Shown here: one piece after another, positions 33,653 through 43,072 of the stretch | Numbering within the stretch: the stretch's first letter is position 1 | How the letters are laid out: every line of letters begins with the position of its first letter | NCBI GenBank assembly: GCA_049642465.1 | Contig: JBAROV010000148.1 | Location: forward strand, 1 to 64,000 | Length of the DNA stretch: 64,000 nt | Direction of reading: 5' to 3' | Source of the DNA: CAWDPQ01 sp049642465 | GTDB lineage: Bacteria; Acidobacteriota; Vicinamibacteria; Vicinamibacterales; 2-12-FULL-66-21 | The notes under the pieces: generated by a model | Told to the model about the DNA's origin: nothing | Seen by the model: the letters and a program-made list of their open reading frames with translations, nothing else | Database searches by the model: none | Position numbers and translations under genes: made by a program

Positions 33653-34265
33653 ACCTACTTTCTATCCAATCGTTGCCGTTGAAGTGTGTCGCGAGTACCG
33701 CCACGATCCGCTGGCGGTCGCCGCGGCATGCTTTCGTGGGGGTGCGACGCTGCTTCAATTGCGCCAGAAGCACGGACGCGGCGCAGAAGCGCTGGCGCTG
33801 GCCGATGCCGTCGTGGAAGCGGCACGTGAGTACGGAGCGGCCGTGATCGTGAACGATCGCGCCGACATCGCGCGACTGTCGGGTGCCGCCGGCGTCCACG
33901 TCGGACAGGATGATTTGACCGTCGACGATGTGAGGCGCGTCGTCGGCAACGGCGCCATGGTCGGACTGTCGACGCACAATGAAGCACAGATCGACCAGGC
34001 ACGCGAGGAGCGTGTCGATTACATTGCCGTCGGTCCCATCTACGGCACCGCGACCAAAGACACCGGCTACACCGCACGCGGCCTCGATCTGATCCGCTAC
34101 GCCGCCCGGGGCAGCCAGCCCGTGGCCGCGATCGGGGGCATCACACTCGAGCGAGCTGGCGAAGTGGTCGCCGCAGGAGCCACCCTGATCGCGGTGATTT
34201 CCGACATTTTGCGCGAGGATCCAGAGCGGCGGACGCGACAGTTCATCGATCTGCTTCATGTATAA
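33624..34265 (+). CDS. thiE: Thiamine-phosphate synthase
   Basis: About 213 aa, a TIM-barrel enzyme joining HMP-PP and thiazole phosphate. Seen: GGATLLQLRQKHG, AAVIVNDRADIARLSGAAGV, HVGQDDL, VGLSTHNEAQIDQA, YIAVGPIYGTATK, PVAAIGGI and GATLIAVISDIL. A GTG at 33624, inside the accC 3' end, with a purine-rich AAGAAG just before it, is the likeliest start. No TPP riboswitch precedes it. Confidence 0.92.
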   Translation: MTGVSLRPFRPTFYPIVAVEVCREYRHDPLAVAAACFRGGATLLQLRQKHGRGAEALALADAVVEAAREYGAAVIVNDRADIARLSGAAGVHVGQDDLTVDDVRRVVGNGAMVGLSTHNEAQIDQAREERVDYIAVGPIYGTATKDTGYTARGLDLIRYAARGSQPVAAIGGITLERAGEVVAAGATLIAVISDILREDPERRTRQFIDLLHV

Positions 34266-34278
34266 TGCGGCGGCTTTG

Positions 34279-34345
34279 CGAAAGGGGGACTGTCCCCTTT
34301 TTCCGCGACACGATTAGGGAAAAAGGGGGACTGTCCCCCTTTTCG
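34279..34345. repeat. Two copies of the GGGGACTGTCCCC palindrome
   Basis: AAAGGGGGACTGTCCCC at about 34281-34302 and AAAAAGGGGGACTGTCCCCC at about 34318-34343, the same family as 4256-4366. They fill the gap between thiE and the permease gene, within its likely leader, since a TATAAT stands at 34261-34266. Confidence 0.9.
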
Positions 34346-34357
34346 CTTGGAGGCTGA

Positions 34358-36058
34358 ATGGATTCGAACCTGCTGAAGACGAAGTCGATCGAGCAGCTCG
34401 TCGGCGACGCTGAGCACGGCGGCAAGGGCTTGAAACGCACGCTCAGCGCGCTCGACCTCACGCTGCTCGGGATCGGCGCGATCATCGGCACCGGCATCTT
34501 CGTCCTGACGGGAACAGCTGCCGCCAACCAGGCGGGTCCGGCGATCGTGCTCGCGTATGTGGCCGCCGGTCTCGCGTGCGGCTTTGCCGCGCTGTGTTAT
34601 GCGGAATTCTCGGCCATGATTCCGATCGCGGGAAGCGCCTACACCTACGCCTACGCGACGCTTGGCGAAATCTTCGCCTGGATGATTGGCTGGGACCTGA
34701 TCCTGGAGTACGCCGTCGGCTCGATGACCGTTGCCGTCGGGTGGAGCGGGTACTTCCAGCGTATTCTCGCCGGCTTCGGCATCACCCTTCCCGCGTGGAT
34801 GGCGGCGGCTCCGGGCACCGCGGAAGGCGCGCTCATCAATCTCCCGGCGATGATCATCGTCGTCGTCATCACCGGACTCCTCGTTATCGGCGTGCGCGAG
34901 AGCGCGCGCTTCAATGCGGGGATCGTAGCGATCAAGCTTGCCGCAATTCTCTTCTTCATCGTTGTCGGCGTGACCTACGTGCAGCCAGCAAACTGGACCC
35001 CGTTCATGCCGTACGGCCCTCAGGGGATCGCCGCCGCCGCGGCCGTCGTCTTTTTTGCCTACATTGGTTTTGACGCCGTCTCGACGACGGCCGAGGAGGC
35101 GAAGAACCCTTCGCGGGATCTCCCGATCGGGATCATTGCGTCGCTGGTGATTTGCACGGCGCTGTACCTCGCCGTCGCAGGCATCCTGACCGGCATCATC
35201 CCAGTCGTCCAGTACAAGGACGATCCTCAGTTCCTCAATGCGCCGGTCGGTTATGCCCTCGCAGTGATCGACAAGGATTGGGCCGCGGGTCTGGTGTCAG
35301 CCGGCGCCGTGGCCGGCATCACGAGCGTTTTGCTCGTGATGCTCATGAGTCAGCCCCGGATCTTCTTCTCGATGAGCCGCGACCGGCTGCTGCCGGAAGG
35401 GGTCAGCAAGGTCCACCCGCGGTTCCGGACCCCCTACATCACCACGATCATTACCGGCGCCATCGTCGCGATTGTTGCAGGCTTGACGCCCATCAACGTG
35501 CTCGGCGAAATGACGAGCATTGGGACCCTCTTCGCGTTCGTGGTCGTCTGCGCGGCGGTTCTGATTCTGCGCTCAAGGCGTCCGGACGCCCGGCGGCCGT
35601 TCAGGGTGCCCTTCGGTCCGGTGTTCCCGATTCTGGGCGTGGTGTCGTGTCTGTACTTGATGGTCAACCTCACCGTCATGACCTGGGTGCGGTTTCTCGT
35701 CTGGCTCGATTTGGGGATGATCATCTACTGGTTCTACGGGCGCACGCACAGCCCGCTCGTGGATATGGCCGAGAGCCGGGCGCGCAGCGCGGTGGAGAAC
35801 TTCGCCAACTTCCTCAAGATTGCCGGGTACATGCTCCTGTTCAACGGCTTTTGCATCACGCTCCTGGCCCTCCTGACCGAATGGGGGGTGACCAAGGCGG
35901 AGCTGGCCAAATGGCACGAGCTCGATGCGGTGCTCAGCCGAATCGGCATGCACATCAACCCGGAGATCGCGGACGCATTTGGTTTGCGCATCTTGATCAT
36001 CGGCGCGGTAGTACTTGTGGCGGGACTCATCCTTGGACGTTCTTCGACGAAGCGATAG
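34358..36058 (+). CDS. APC-family cationic amino acid permease
   Basis: 566 aa with about 14 TM helices. APC/CAT features: LKRTLSALDLTLLGIGAIIGTGIFVLTG (helix 1), AGLACGFAALCYAEFSAMIPIAGSAYTYAY, MTVAVGWSGYFQ, FFAYIGFDAVSTTAEEAKNP and RIFFSMSRDRLLP. The C-terminal half adds a long loop and two extra helices (LKIAGYMLLFNGFCITLLAL, LRILIIGAVVLVAGLILGRS). It resembles YfnA/CAT transporters; the exact substrate cannot be read from sequence. Confidence 0.9.
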   Translation: MDSNLLKTKSIEQLVGDAEHGGKGLKRTLSALDLTLLGIGAIIGTGIFVLTGTAAANQAGPAIVLAYVAAGLACGFAALCYAEFSAMIPIAGSAYTYAYATLGEIFAWMIGWDLILEYAVGSMTVAVGWSGYFQRILAGFGITLPAWMAAAPGTAEGALINLPAMIIVVVITGLLVIGVRESARFNAGIVAIKLAAILFFIVVGVTYVQPANWTPFMPYGPQGIAAAAAVVFFAYIGFDAVSTTAEEAKNPSRDLPIGIIASLVICTALYLAVAGILTGIIPVVQYKDDPQFLNAPVGYALAVIDKDWAAGLVSAGAVAGITSVLLVMLMSQPRIFFSMSRDRLLPEGVSKVHPRFRTPYITTIITGAIVAIVAGLTPINVLGEMTSIGTLFAFVVVCAAVLILRSRRPDARRPFRVPFGPVFPILGVVSCLYLMVNLTVMTWVRFLVWLDLGMIIYWFYGRTHSPLVDMAESRARSAVENFANFLKIAGYMLLFNGFCITLLALLTEWGVTKAELAKWHELDAVLSRIGMHINPEIADAFGLRILIIGAVVLVAGLILGRSSTKR

Positions 36059-36061
36059 CGC

Positions 36062-36994
36062 GTGAGCGCTCGTCTCCTCGACGGCAACGCCGTCGCTGCT
36101 GCGATTCGTGAATCGGTCCGGCCCGATGTCGATGCGTTTCGCGTCCGTGCCGGCCGCCCGCCTGGACTCGGGGTTGTCCTCGTCGGCGAAGACCCGGCCT
36201 CCGAAATCTACGTACGCAACAAAGCGCGCGCGGGAGGAGAGACGGGTCTCTGGGTGGACCTGCAGCGTCTGCCGGCATCCGCCTCGCTCGACGAAGTGCT
36301 GCAGCTCGTCGATCGTCTGAATCGCAGCCACGTGCACGACGGCATTCTCGTGCAGTCGCCGCTTCCGCCTGCGATGGGGCGTGGCGCATCGCAGCGGGTG
36401 TTCGACACCATCGATCCAGCGAAGGACGTGGACGGCTTTCACCCGGTGAACGTCGGTCGGCTCGTCCAGGGGCGTGCGCTGCTGGCGCCGTGCACACCGT
36501 CTGGCGTCATGGAGATGCTCGAGCGCAGCCACATCCGGGTTGCCGGAGCTCGTGCCGTTGTCATCGGTCGCAGCGACATCGTCGGGAAGCCGATGGCGAT
36601 GCTGCTCCTGCATCGCGATGCGACTGTCGTCATCTGCCACTCGAAGACACCCGACTTGCCCGCGCTCGCGGCAACCGCCGATATTCTCGTCGCGGCAATT
36701 GGCCGGCCGGCATTCGTGACCAGGGACTTCGTCAAGCCCGGAGCGACCGTCGTGGACGTGGGCATCAATAGAGTCACGGACAAGTCGCTGGCGCGATCCA
36801 TCTTCGATCCAACCTCGCCGCGATTGGCTGATTTCGATCGCCGTGGGTCAGTCATTGTCGGTGACGTCCACCCTGACGTGGCCGACGTGGCGGGTGCGCT
36901 CACGCCCGTGCCGGGCGGGGTCGGTCCGCTGACCATTGCCATGCTGCTGAAGAATACGGTGGCCGCGGCAAAGGCGCGGCTTGGCGGCGGCTGA
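36062..36994 (+). CDS. folD: Bifunctional methylenetetrahydrofolate dehydrogenase/cyclohydrolase FolD
   Basis: 310 aa, interconverting methylene- and formyl-THF in one-carbon metabolism. Seen: VGEDPASEIYVRNKARA (catalytic Lys), ILVQSPLPPAM, DPAKDVDGFHPVNVGRLVQG, PCTPSGVMEMLE, AVVIGRSDIVGKPMAMLLL (NADP site) and PVPGGVGPLTIAMLLKNT. GTG start 3 nt after the permease stop. It has a longer segment near 225-250 than the E. coli enzyme. Confidence 0.95.
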   Translation: MSARLLDGNAVAAAIRESVRPDVDAFRVRAGRPPGLGVVLVGEDPASEIYVRNKARAGGETGLWVDLQRLPASASLDEVLQLVDRLNRSHVHDGILVQSPLPPAMGRGASQRVFDTIDPAKDVDGFHPVNVGRLVQGRALLAPCTPSGVMEMLERSHIRVAGARAVVIGRSDIVGKPMAMLLLHRDATVVICHSKTPDLPALAATADILVAAIGRPAFVTRDFVKPGATVVDVGINRVTDKSLARSIFDPTSPRLADFDRRGSVIVGDVHPDVADVAGALTPVPGGVGPLTIAMLLKNTVAAAKARLGGG

Positions 36995-36996
36995 CG

Positions 36997-37593
36997 ATGA
37001 TCCTCGCCGCGTTGACCGGCGGGATAGCGACAGGAAAGTCTTATTGCGCGGCGAAGTTTGCGTCGTTTGGCGTTCCCGTCGTCGATGCGGATCGGCTCGC
37101 GCGCGATGCCGTGGCGCCGGGCACCGCGGGTCTCGCTGCCGTCGTTGCCAGATTTGGCGCCGCGATTCTGCGCCCCGACGGATCGCTCGATCGTGCGGCG
37201 CTGGCCCGTATTGTGTTTTCCGATCGTCTCGCCCGCGCCGATCTCGAAGCGATCGTCCACCCCGAGGTGTACCGCCGGATCCGGGAGTGGGCCGTCAATC
37301 TCCCGCCCCACACCCGCGTCGCGATTGCGGATATCCCGCTGCTCTTCGAAACCGGTCACGAACACGACTTCGACAAGGTGATTGTCAGCGCTTGCGAACC
37401 GGAGGAGCAGGTCCGGCGTCTCATCGCGCGGGACCGGCTGACCGACGCCGACGCGCGCGCGCGCCTCGCCGCGCAATGGCCGATCGAGGACAAGGTTGCG
37501 CGAGGGGATTACGTCATCCGCACGGATCGGAGCTATGCGGAAACCGAACTTCAGGTGAGACGGGTGCTCGATAGTTTGAACGCTGTGCGGTGA
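36997..37593 (+). CDS. coaE: Dephospho-CoA kinase
   Basis: 198 aa, the last step of CoA synthesis. Seen: AALTGGIATGKSYCAAKFA (P-loop), VPVVDADRLARDAV, VHPEVYRRIREW, ADIPLLFETGHEHDFDKVIV (LLxE motif) and RRLIARDRLTDADARARLA (lid). It starts 2 nt after folD, forming the end of this plus-strand run. Confidence 0.94.
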   Translation: MILAALTGGIATGKSYCAAKFASFGVPVVDADRLARDAVAPGTAGLAAVVARFGAAILRPDGSLDRAALARIVFSDRLARADLEAIVHPEVYRRIREWAVNLPPHTRVAIADIPLLFETGHEHDFDKVIVSACEPEEQVRRLIARDRLTDADARARLAAQWPIEDKVARGDYVIRTDRSYAETELQVRRVLDSLNAVR

Positions 37594-37709
37594 TCTTTTT
37601 GTGTTTGCTTCGTGGTCGTCGTGTCTTCGTGTCGTCGTGATGCGCGTGAGCGCGTTCGTTTCGCCGTGCTCGCTTCAGCGAACACAGCGGGGAAGAGGGC
37701 ACGTAGCAG

Positions 37710-38978
37710 TTAGCTACTCAGTGTAGCCTCTGTATCTTTCGCCGGCGCGATCCGCTCTTCGATGAACGTATTCCATTCGTGGCAATGCGGGCATTGCCAG
37801 AGCAACTCCGTGCTGCGATACCGGCAGCGGATGCAGATATGCGGATCCATGTAGAAGATCGCATCGCGCGTGAGATCGACGTATTGATTTACCAGCGAGG
37901 CGGGCAGCCCGAGTTGCGAGAGCGTGTGCCAGATCGTTTGATGGAGCGCCAGCGCATGCGGGTTCTGGACGAGCGCTTCGAACAGCAGATCGAGCGCAGC
38001 GCGGGCGTCGCCGCCCCTCGCGACAGTTCGGGGCGACCCTGAACCTGTCGAAGGGTCCCGCGCCGAGAGGTGTCGTGCGAGTGCGAGCCGTGCGCGCCAG
38101 TCCTGCGGACTGTCACCGATCAGCCGTCGGCACAATTCCGGGAACCGCGTCGCGTCGCCGCTCTTCGAGTAGGCGGCTTCGAGTCGCGGAAACGCCAGAT
38201 ACGCCCTTTCCGGGGAGGTTTCGATGAGTCGTTCCCACGTCGTTGTCGCCCCCGTGATATCGCCCTGAAGAAACCGGACGTCGCCGAGGTTCAGATACGC
38301 CGGTGTGTTCCGCGCATCCAGTTCGATTGCGGCCTCGAAACGACGCACGGCTTCCGCGTAGTCCATCCGTTTGAGGGCCTGCAGTCCCAGCTCGTTTTCG
38401 AGGAAGGCCAGGATCTGATGATGCCTGGCTTCGCTCGACTGGCCGTCGCGTCGCGAGAGTTTCAGCCGTGTCGCGTAGGCCTCCTCCCACTGGTGCTGCT
38501 CCTCATAGAGCTTCTCGAGATTTGAGAGCGCATACACGTTTTCGGGATCGAGACGGAGGACTTCGGTGAAGGCTTCCAGGGCGCGATCGACGAAGCCCCC
38601 GTGCTTGTAGTCGAGGCCGAGGCAGAGCAATACGTTGGCGTGCTCCAGCTTGCGCAGATTCGGGCGCTGCAGAAGTGCCTGATGGGTCTGGATCGCGGGA
38701 CCCACTTGTCCCTTCTCGCGATAAAGATTTCCGAGAATGAGCTGGATCTCGAGCGGATCGCCGGCGACCTGCGCGGCGCGTGTGAGTTCTTCGATTGCGG
38801 GATCGATCTGGTTGGCGACCAGGAAGTTGAGACCCAGCATGTAATGCGGAGACTCCCGCGCCCGTCGCCGGTCAATCCAGCGGCCGTCCTGCAGTTTGTA
38901 GCGTTCCCACGCCTTGCCGATCGCGAGCCCAATCAGCAGCGCGATCAGCGCGGCGAGGAGTCCTCCAGCGTTGTCCAT
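37710..38978 (-). CDS. lapB: LapB/YciM-like TPR protein with rubredoxin-type zinc site
   Basis: 422 aa. An N-terminal TM helix (GLLAALIALLIGLAIGKAW), about nine TPR repeats (YMLGLNFLVANQIDPAIEEL, AFTEVLRLDPENVYALSNLE, YLNLGDVRFLQGDITGATTT), then a C-terminal metal site (CIRCRYRSTELLWQCPHCHE). In E. coli LapB brings LpxC to FtsH and so sets LPS output. Here it ends the KDO operon, overlapping kdsC by 3 nt (ATGA). A 42-nt hairpin element is embedded in frame near residues 308-323, adding DPSTGSGSPRTVARGG. The ATG at 38978 directly precedes the TM helix. Confidence 0.88.
   Translation of the reverse strand: MDNAGGLLAALIALLIGLAIGKAWERYKLQDGRWIDRRRARESPHYMLGLNFLVANQIDPAIEELTRAAQVAGDPLEIQLILGNLYREKGQVGPAIQTHQALLQRPNLRKLEHANVLLCLGLDYKHGGFVDRALEAFTEVLRLDPENVYALSNLEKLYEEQHQWEEAYATRLKLSRRDGQSSEARHHQILAFLENELGLQALKRMDYAEAVRRFEAAIELDARNTPAYLNLGDVRFLQGDITGATTTWERLIETSPERAYLAFPRLEAAYSKSGDATRFPELCRRLIGDSPQDWRARLALARHLSARDPSTGSGSPRTVARGGDARAALDLLFEALVQNPHALALHQTIWHTLSQLGLPASLVNQYVDLTRDAIFYMDPHICIRCRYRSTELLWQCPHCHEWNTFIEERIAPAKDTEATLSS
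38014..38055. repeat. 42-nt hairpin element, copy 2, inside lapB
   Basis: The same arms and length as 63-104: read on the minus strand, CCCTTCGACAGGTTCAGGG, a TCG loop, then the imperfect complement CCCCGAACTGTCGCGAGGGG. With flanking bases it adds a multiple of three nucleotides to lapB, giving a Ser/Gly/Arg-rich loop between TPR repeats and leaving the frame open. Confidence 0.85.
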
Positions 38979-39508
38979 CAGCCCTTCACGAAATAATCGC
39001 GCGTGACGCGCTCCCACCGATTCTGCGCGCGCAAGACGAGTTCGATGAACTCCCGTGCTGCACCGCGCCCGCCCCCCCACTGGCTGATCCAGTCCACCCG
39101 TTCACGGACCTCCGGGGCCGCGTCGGCGGGCGCTCCGGACAGTCCCACCCGGGCAATGACGGGCAGGTCGAGTAGATCATCTCCCATGTAGGCCACCGCC
39201 GCGTCTTCGAGCGCTGCGTCGCGGACGATTTGATCGTAGCTCGCCAGCTTGCTCTTGACGCCCTGCGCCACGATTCGAACTGCCAGCTGCGCCGCCCGAT
39301 GGGACGTCGCGCCGGATGTGCGCGCGGAGAGCAGCCCCACCGGAATACCCGCGCGCTGCGCCCAGACGATGGCCGCGCCGTCGCGGATGTGAAAGCCTTT
39401 CGACTCAGAGCCGTCGGCATGCATCACGACGATCCCGTCGGTGAGCACGCCATCGACATCGAAGAGCAGGAGCCGGATGCGGGAGGCCTTCTCGTGGAGC
39501 GCGGTCAC
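38978..39508 (-). CDS. kdsC: 3-deoxy-D-manno-octulosonate 8-phosphate phosphatase KdsC
   Basis: 176-aa HAD-superfamily C0 phosphatase that turns KDO-8-P into KDO. Seen: LLLFDVDGVLTDGIVV (DxD nucleophile), GLLSARTSGATSHRAAQL, GVKSKLASYDQIV and AYMGDDLLDLPVIARVGLS. GTG start; 17 nt after kdsD. Confidence 0.94.
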   Translation of the reverse strand: MTALHEKASRIRLLLFDVDGVLTDGIVVMHADGSESKGFHIRDGAAIVWAQRAGIPVGLLSARTSGATSHRAAQLAVRIVAQGVKSKLASYDQIVRDAALEDAAVAYMGDDLLDLPVIARVGLSGAPADAAPEVRERVDWISQWGGGRGAAREFIELVLRAQNRWERVTRDYFVKG

Positions 39509-39525
39509 GTGTGATCGGCGACGCG

Positions 39526-40500
39526 CTAAATCATTTGCGTGCGCCAGAGATCGTGAAGGTGCACGACACCCTCGACCGATCGGCGCATATCGACCACCAC
39601 CACGGCGGTGATCTTGTGCGTTTCCATGATCTTCAGCGCTTCGACCGCCAGGAGGTGGCGATCGATCGTGACCGGGTTGGCTGTCATGACGTCTCCCGCC
39701 GTCAGCTCCAGGACGTTCTTTCCGCGGGTCATCTGACGGCGGAGGTCGCCGTCGGTGAAGACGCCGGTCAAGCGTCCGTCGCCGTCCACTACGCAGGTCA
39801 TGCCGAGCCGCTTGCTGGACATCTCGTGAATCACATCCCGCATGATCGCCGTGGCGCGGACCACCGGCGCGGCGTCTCCGGTATGCATGACGTGTTCGAC
39901 CCGCATCAACCGGCGGCCAAGCTTACCGCCGGGATGGAGCGACGCGAAGTCTTCTTCGCGAAACCCCTTCCGCACGAGCAGCGTCATCGCCAGCGCGTCG
40001 CCGAGCGCCAGGGCGGCCGTCGTGCTGGCGGTGGGGGCAAGATTCAACGGGCACGCTTCGGCGGCGACGCCGCAGTTGAGCGTCACGTCGGCGGCCTTCG
40101 CCAGCGTTGAGGCCGGATTGCCCGAGATCGCAATCAGCCGCGCACCGAGCCGGCGAATTGACTCGAGCAGCCGAAGCAGTTCTTCCGTCTCGCCGCTGTG
40201 AGAGACCGCTACCACGACGTCGTCGTCACGAATGGCGCCGATGTCGCCGTGGATGGCTTCGGCTGGGTGAAGAAAGAAAGCGGGCGTCCCCGTGCTGGAC
40301 AACGTGGCCGCGATCTTCCGGCAGATGATGCCGGATTTGCCCATGCCCGTGACCACGACGCGCCCACGGCAGTCGAACAACAGCTGAACGGCGCGCTCGA
40401 AATCGCCGTCAATACGATCGACCAGACCGAGGATCGCGGCGGCCTCCGTGCGCAGGACCTTCCGGGCGAGTTCGAGATCCGTGAGCGTCGAGGAACTCAT
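39526..40500 (-). CDS. kdsD: D-arabinose 5-phosphate isomerase with CBS pair
   Basis: 324 aa, converting ribulose-5-P to arabinose-5-P, the first KDO precursor. Seen: an SIS domain (VVVTGMGKSGIICRKIAATL, FFLHPAEAIHGDIGAI, VVAVSHSGETEELLRLL, APTASTTAALALGDALAMTL), then two CBS motifs (about 205-324: MRDVIHEMSSKRLGMTCVVD, ALKIMETHKITAVVVVD). The start overlaps the kdsA stop (ATGA). Confidence 0.95.
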   Translation of the reverse strand: MSSSTLTDLELARKVLRTEAAAILGLVDRIDGDFERAVQLLFDCRGRVVVTGMGKSGIICRKIAATLSSTGTPAFFLHPAEAIHGDIGAIRDDDVVVAVSHSGETEELLRLLESIRRLGARLIAISGNPASTLAKAADVTLNCGVAAEACPLNLAPTASTTAALALGDALAMTLLVRKGFREEDFASLHPGGKLGRRLMRVEHVMHTGDAAPVVRATAIMRDVIHEMSSKRLGMTCVVDGDGRLTGVFTDGDLRRQMTRGKNVLELTAGDVMTANPVTIDRHLLAVEALKIMETHKITAVVVVDMRRSVEGVVHLHDLWRTQMI

Positions 40501-41342
40501 GTGCGTTCGGCGAGCGGTCGGCTCGATTCCTGCGCGATCGCGTGAAGTCGAAGCAGTCGCCCCAACAGCGGTTCGAGTAGATCCAGTCGCAGCGCGTTCT
40601 GAGCGTCGCTTTTGGCCTGCTCCGGCCGTTCGTGGACTTCCAGGAACACGCCGTCAACGCCTGCGGCCACCCCGGCTGACGCAAGCGGTTCGATGAATTC
40701 TGCTTGTCCCGCGGTGACGCCGTCTCCTGCGCCTGGCAGCTGAAGGCTGTGTGTCACGTCATAGATGACGGGATACCCGAGCGAACGCAGAATCGGAAAC
40801 GCGCGCATGTCCACCACGAGATTGTTGTAGCCGAAGCTCACGCCGCGCTCGGTGACCATCACGCGATCGTTCCCGGCGGCGACCACCTTGGCGATCGCGA
40901 AGCGTACGTCCCCTGGGGCGAGGAACTGGCCCTTTTTGATATTGACGACGCGCCCGGCGCGCGCGGCGGCGGCAAGCAGATCGGTCTGTCGAGAGAGGAA
41001 AGCCGGAATTTGCAGGACATCGGCCACTTGTGCCGCCTCGGCGGCCTGACTTGGTTCATGGATGTCGGTCAGGATTGGGACGCCGACTTCATGGCGGACG
41101 CGCCGCAGGATGCGGAGGCCTTCGGCAAGACCCGGTCCACGATACGACTGCGCTGAGGTTCGATTCGCCTTGTCGTACGACGCCTTGAAGATGAACTGAA
41201 TGCCGGCGCGGCTGGCAATGTCCCGCAAGGCGCGCGCGAGCCCGATCGCGTGCGCTTCGCTTTCGATCACGCAAGGCCCCGCAATCAGCACGAGCGGGGA
41301 AGCGCCGCCGATCGTCAGGCCCGCGAACTGTAACGGCTTCAC
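40497..41342 (-). CDS. kdsA: KDO-8-phosphate synthase, metal-dependent type
   Basis: 281-aa TIM-barrel enzyme condensing PEP and arabinose-5-P. Seen: LIAGPCVIESEAHAIGLA, FKASYDKANRTSAQSYRGPG, ILTDIHEPSQAA, VNIKKGQFLAP, ERGVSFGYNNLVVDMRA, DVTHSLQLPG and DGVFLEVHERPE. The Cys in GPCVIES marks the metal-dependent class II enzymes (E. coli has Asn). It ends against the kdsD start. Confidence 0.95.
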   Translation of the reverse strand: MKPLQFAGLTIGGASPLVLIAGPCVIESEAHAIGLARALRDIASRAGIQFIFKASYDKANRTSAQSYRGPGLAEGLRILRRVRHEVGVPILTDIHEPSQAAEAAQVADVLQIPAFLSRQTDLLAAAARAGRVVNIKKGQFLAPGDVRFAIAKVVAAGNDRVMVTERGVSFGYNNLVVDMRAFPILRSLGYPVIYDVTHSLQLPGAGDGVTAGQAEFIEPLASAGVAAGVDGVFLEVHERPEQAKSDAQNALRLDLLEPLLGRLLRLHAIAQESSRPLAERT

Positions 41343-41347
41343 GCCGC

Positions 41348-43036
41348 TTACCCTACCACGGACTTCACCACGGCAGCCGCCTCGCGAGTCGTCGTGTCAG
41401 AGGCGGTGGCTGGCCGACGGGCGGTCTTGTGGCGATGCGCGGCTTCCACGAACCCGGCAAACAACGGGTGCGGCTTGAGTGGCTTCGATTTGAACTCGGG
41501 GTGGAACTGGACGGCCACATACCACGGGTGTCCAGTCAGCTCGATAATCTCGACGAACTTCCCGTCGTGCGAGCGGCCCACGATCTCGAGTCCGCGTTCG
41601 GTGAGTGTTCGTTCGAACAGACAGTTGAACTCGTAGCGATGCCGATGCCGCTCGTGGATGACGGCCTGTCCATAGAGCTCGCGCGATCTCGAACCGGCCT
41701 TCAACTCGCAGGGGTACGACCCCAGCCGCATCGTCCCGCCCAGCTCATCGACGCCCAGCAGATCGCGAAGCTTGTAAATCACGTTGTTCGCGGTGTTGGG
41801 GGCGCACTCGGTCGAGTCGGCGTCAGCCAGGCCGCAGACGTTGCGCGCGTACTCGACCGCTGCCCACTGGAACCCGTAGCAGATGCCAAAGTAGGGGATG
41901 CCGCGCTCGCGTGCGATTTCGGCGGCGCGCATCATGCCGCGAGTGCCGCGATCGCCAAAACCGCCGGGTACGAGTATCCCGTGCGCACCGTCCAGCAACT
42001 GTTCGCCTCCCGGCTGTTCCAGCGCTTCGGCTTCCACCCAGCGGATGTTTACGCGCAGACGATGCTTGAAGCCACCGTGGTAGAGCGCTTCGTTCAGACT
42101 CTTGTAGGAGTCTTCGTAGCCGACATACTTCCCGACGACGTGAATCGTGATGTCGTCCGACGGATTCTTGATGCGATCCACCAAATCGATCCAGGCATCC
42201 ATCCGTGCTTCGGTCTGCGGTAGATGCAGCCGCTGCAGCACGATGCGATCGAGGCCCTCCGCCGCGAGCACCAGCGGCACTTCATAGATGCTCGACACGT
42301 CCTTGGCCGTGATGACGGCCTCTTCGTCAACGTCGCAGAACAAGGCAATCTTTCGCTTGATCTCCTGGTCGAGGAAGCGGTCGGTTCGGCAAAGCAGAAT
42401 GTCTGGCTGAATCCCGATTGCGCGAAGGTCGCGCACGCTGTGCTGGGTGGGTTTTGTTTTCAGTTCGCCTGCGGCGCCAATGAAGGGGACGAGCGTCAGA
42501 TGGATATAGAGGGTGTTTTCGCGGCCAACGTCCTGTCGAAGCTGGCGAATCGCTTCGACGAATGGCAGGCTCTCGATGTCGCCCACGGTGCCGCCGATTT
42601 CAACCAGGACGATGTCGACGTCGTGAGCGACGGCGCGGATGCTGTCTTTGATTTCGTTCGTGATGTGCGGGATCACCTGCACAGTACGCCCGAGGTAATC
42701 GCCGCGGCGCTCTTTTTGAATCACCGAGAGGTAAATCTTGCCGGTGGTCCAGTTGTTGTTGCGTGTCGTCGTCTGGCTGGTGAAGCGTTCGTAGTGGCCA
42801 AGATCCAGATCCGTTTCCGCCCCGTCGTCGGTGACGTAGACCTCGCCGTGCTGATACGGACTCATCGTGCCAGGATCGACGTTGATGTAGGGGTCGAATT
42901 TCTGCAGCGCGACCTTGTAGCCATGTCCTTCGAGGAGCGCGCCGATCGACGCAGCGGCCAGCCCCTTTCCGAGAGACGAGACGACGCCACCGGTGACCAG
43001 GATGTATTTGACGGGACGGTTGGTCTGCTGCTCCAT
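41348..43036 (-). CDS. pyrG: CTP synthase
   Basis: 562 aa. An N-terminal synthetase domain (KYILVTGGVVSSLGKGLAAA, LQKFDPYINVDPGTMSPYQH, VEIGGTVGDIESLPFVEAIR) and a C-terminal class I glutaminase (VPGGFGDRGTRGM, FGICYGFQWA with the Cys nucleophile, VQFHPEFKS). It makes CTP; placed between kdsB and kdsA it can supply CMP-KDO synthesis. An Ala/Thr/Arg tail follows the glutaminase domain. Confidence 0.97.
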   Translation of the reverse strand: MEQQTNRPVKYILVTGGVVSSLGKGLAAASIGALLEGHGYKVALQKFDPYINVDPGTMSPYQHGEVYVTDDGAETDLDLGHYERFTSQTTTRNNNWTTGKIYLSVIQKERRGDYLGRTVQVIPHITNEIKDSIRAVAHDVDIVLVEIGGTVGDIESLPFVEAIRQLRQDVGRENTLYIHLTLVPFIGAAGELKTKPTQHSVRDLRAIGIQPDILLCRTDRFLDQEIKRKIALFCDVDEEAVITAKDVSSIYEVPLVLAAEGLDRIVLQRLHLPQTEARMDAWIDLVDRIKNPSDDITIHVVGKYVGYEDSYKSLNEALYHGGFKHRLRVNIRWVEAEALEQPGGEQLLDGAHGILVPGGFGDRGTRGMMRAAEIARERGIPYFGICYGFQWAAVEYARNVCGLADADSTECAPNTANNVIYKLRDLLGVDELGGTMRLGSYPCELKAGSRSRELYGQAVIHERHRHRYEFNCLFERTLTERGLEIVGRSHDGKFVEIIELTGHPWYVAVQFHPEFKSKPLKPHPLFAGFVEAAHRHKTARRPATASDTTTREAAAVVKSVVG

Positions 43037-43072
43037 TGCTCCGTGGGCTCCCTGCGTTTCAGCGGTTGATAA

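Noticed and set aside
33500..33660. TPP riboswitch before thiE
   Set aside because: thiE starts inside accC; no THI-box core sequence is visible.
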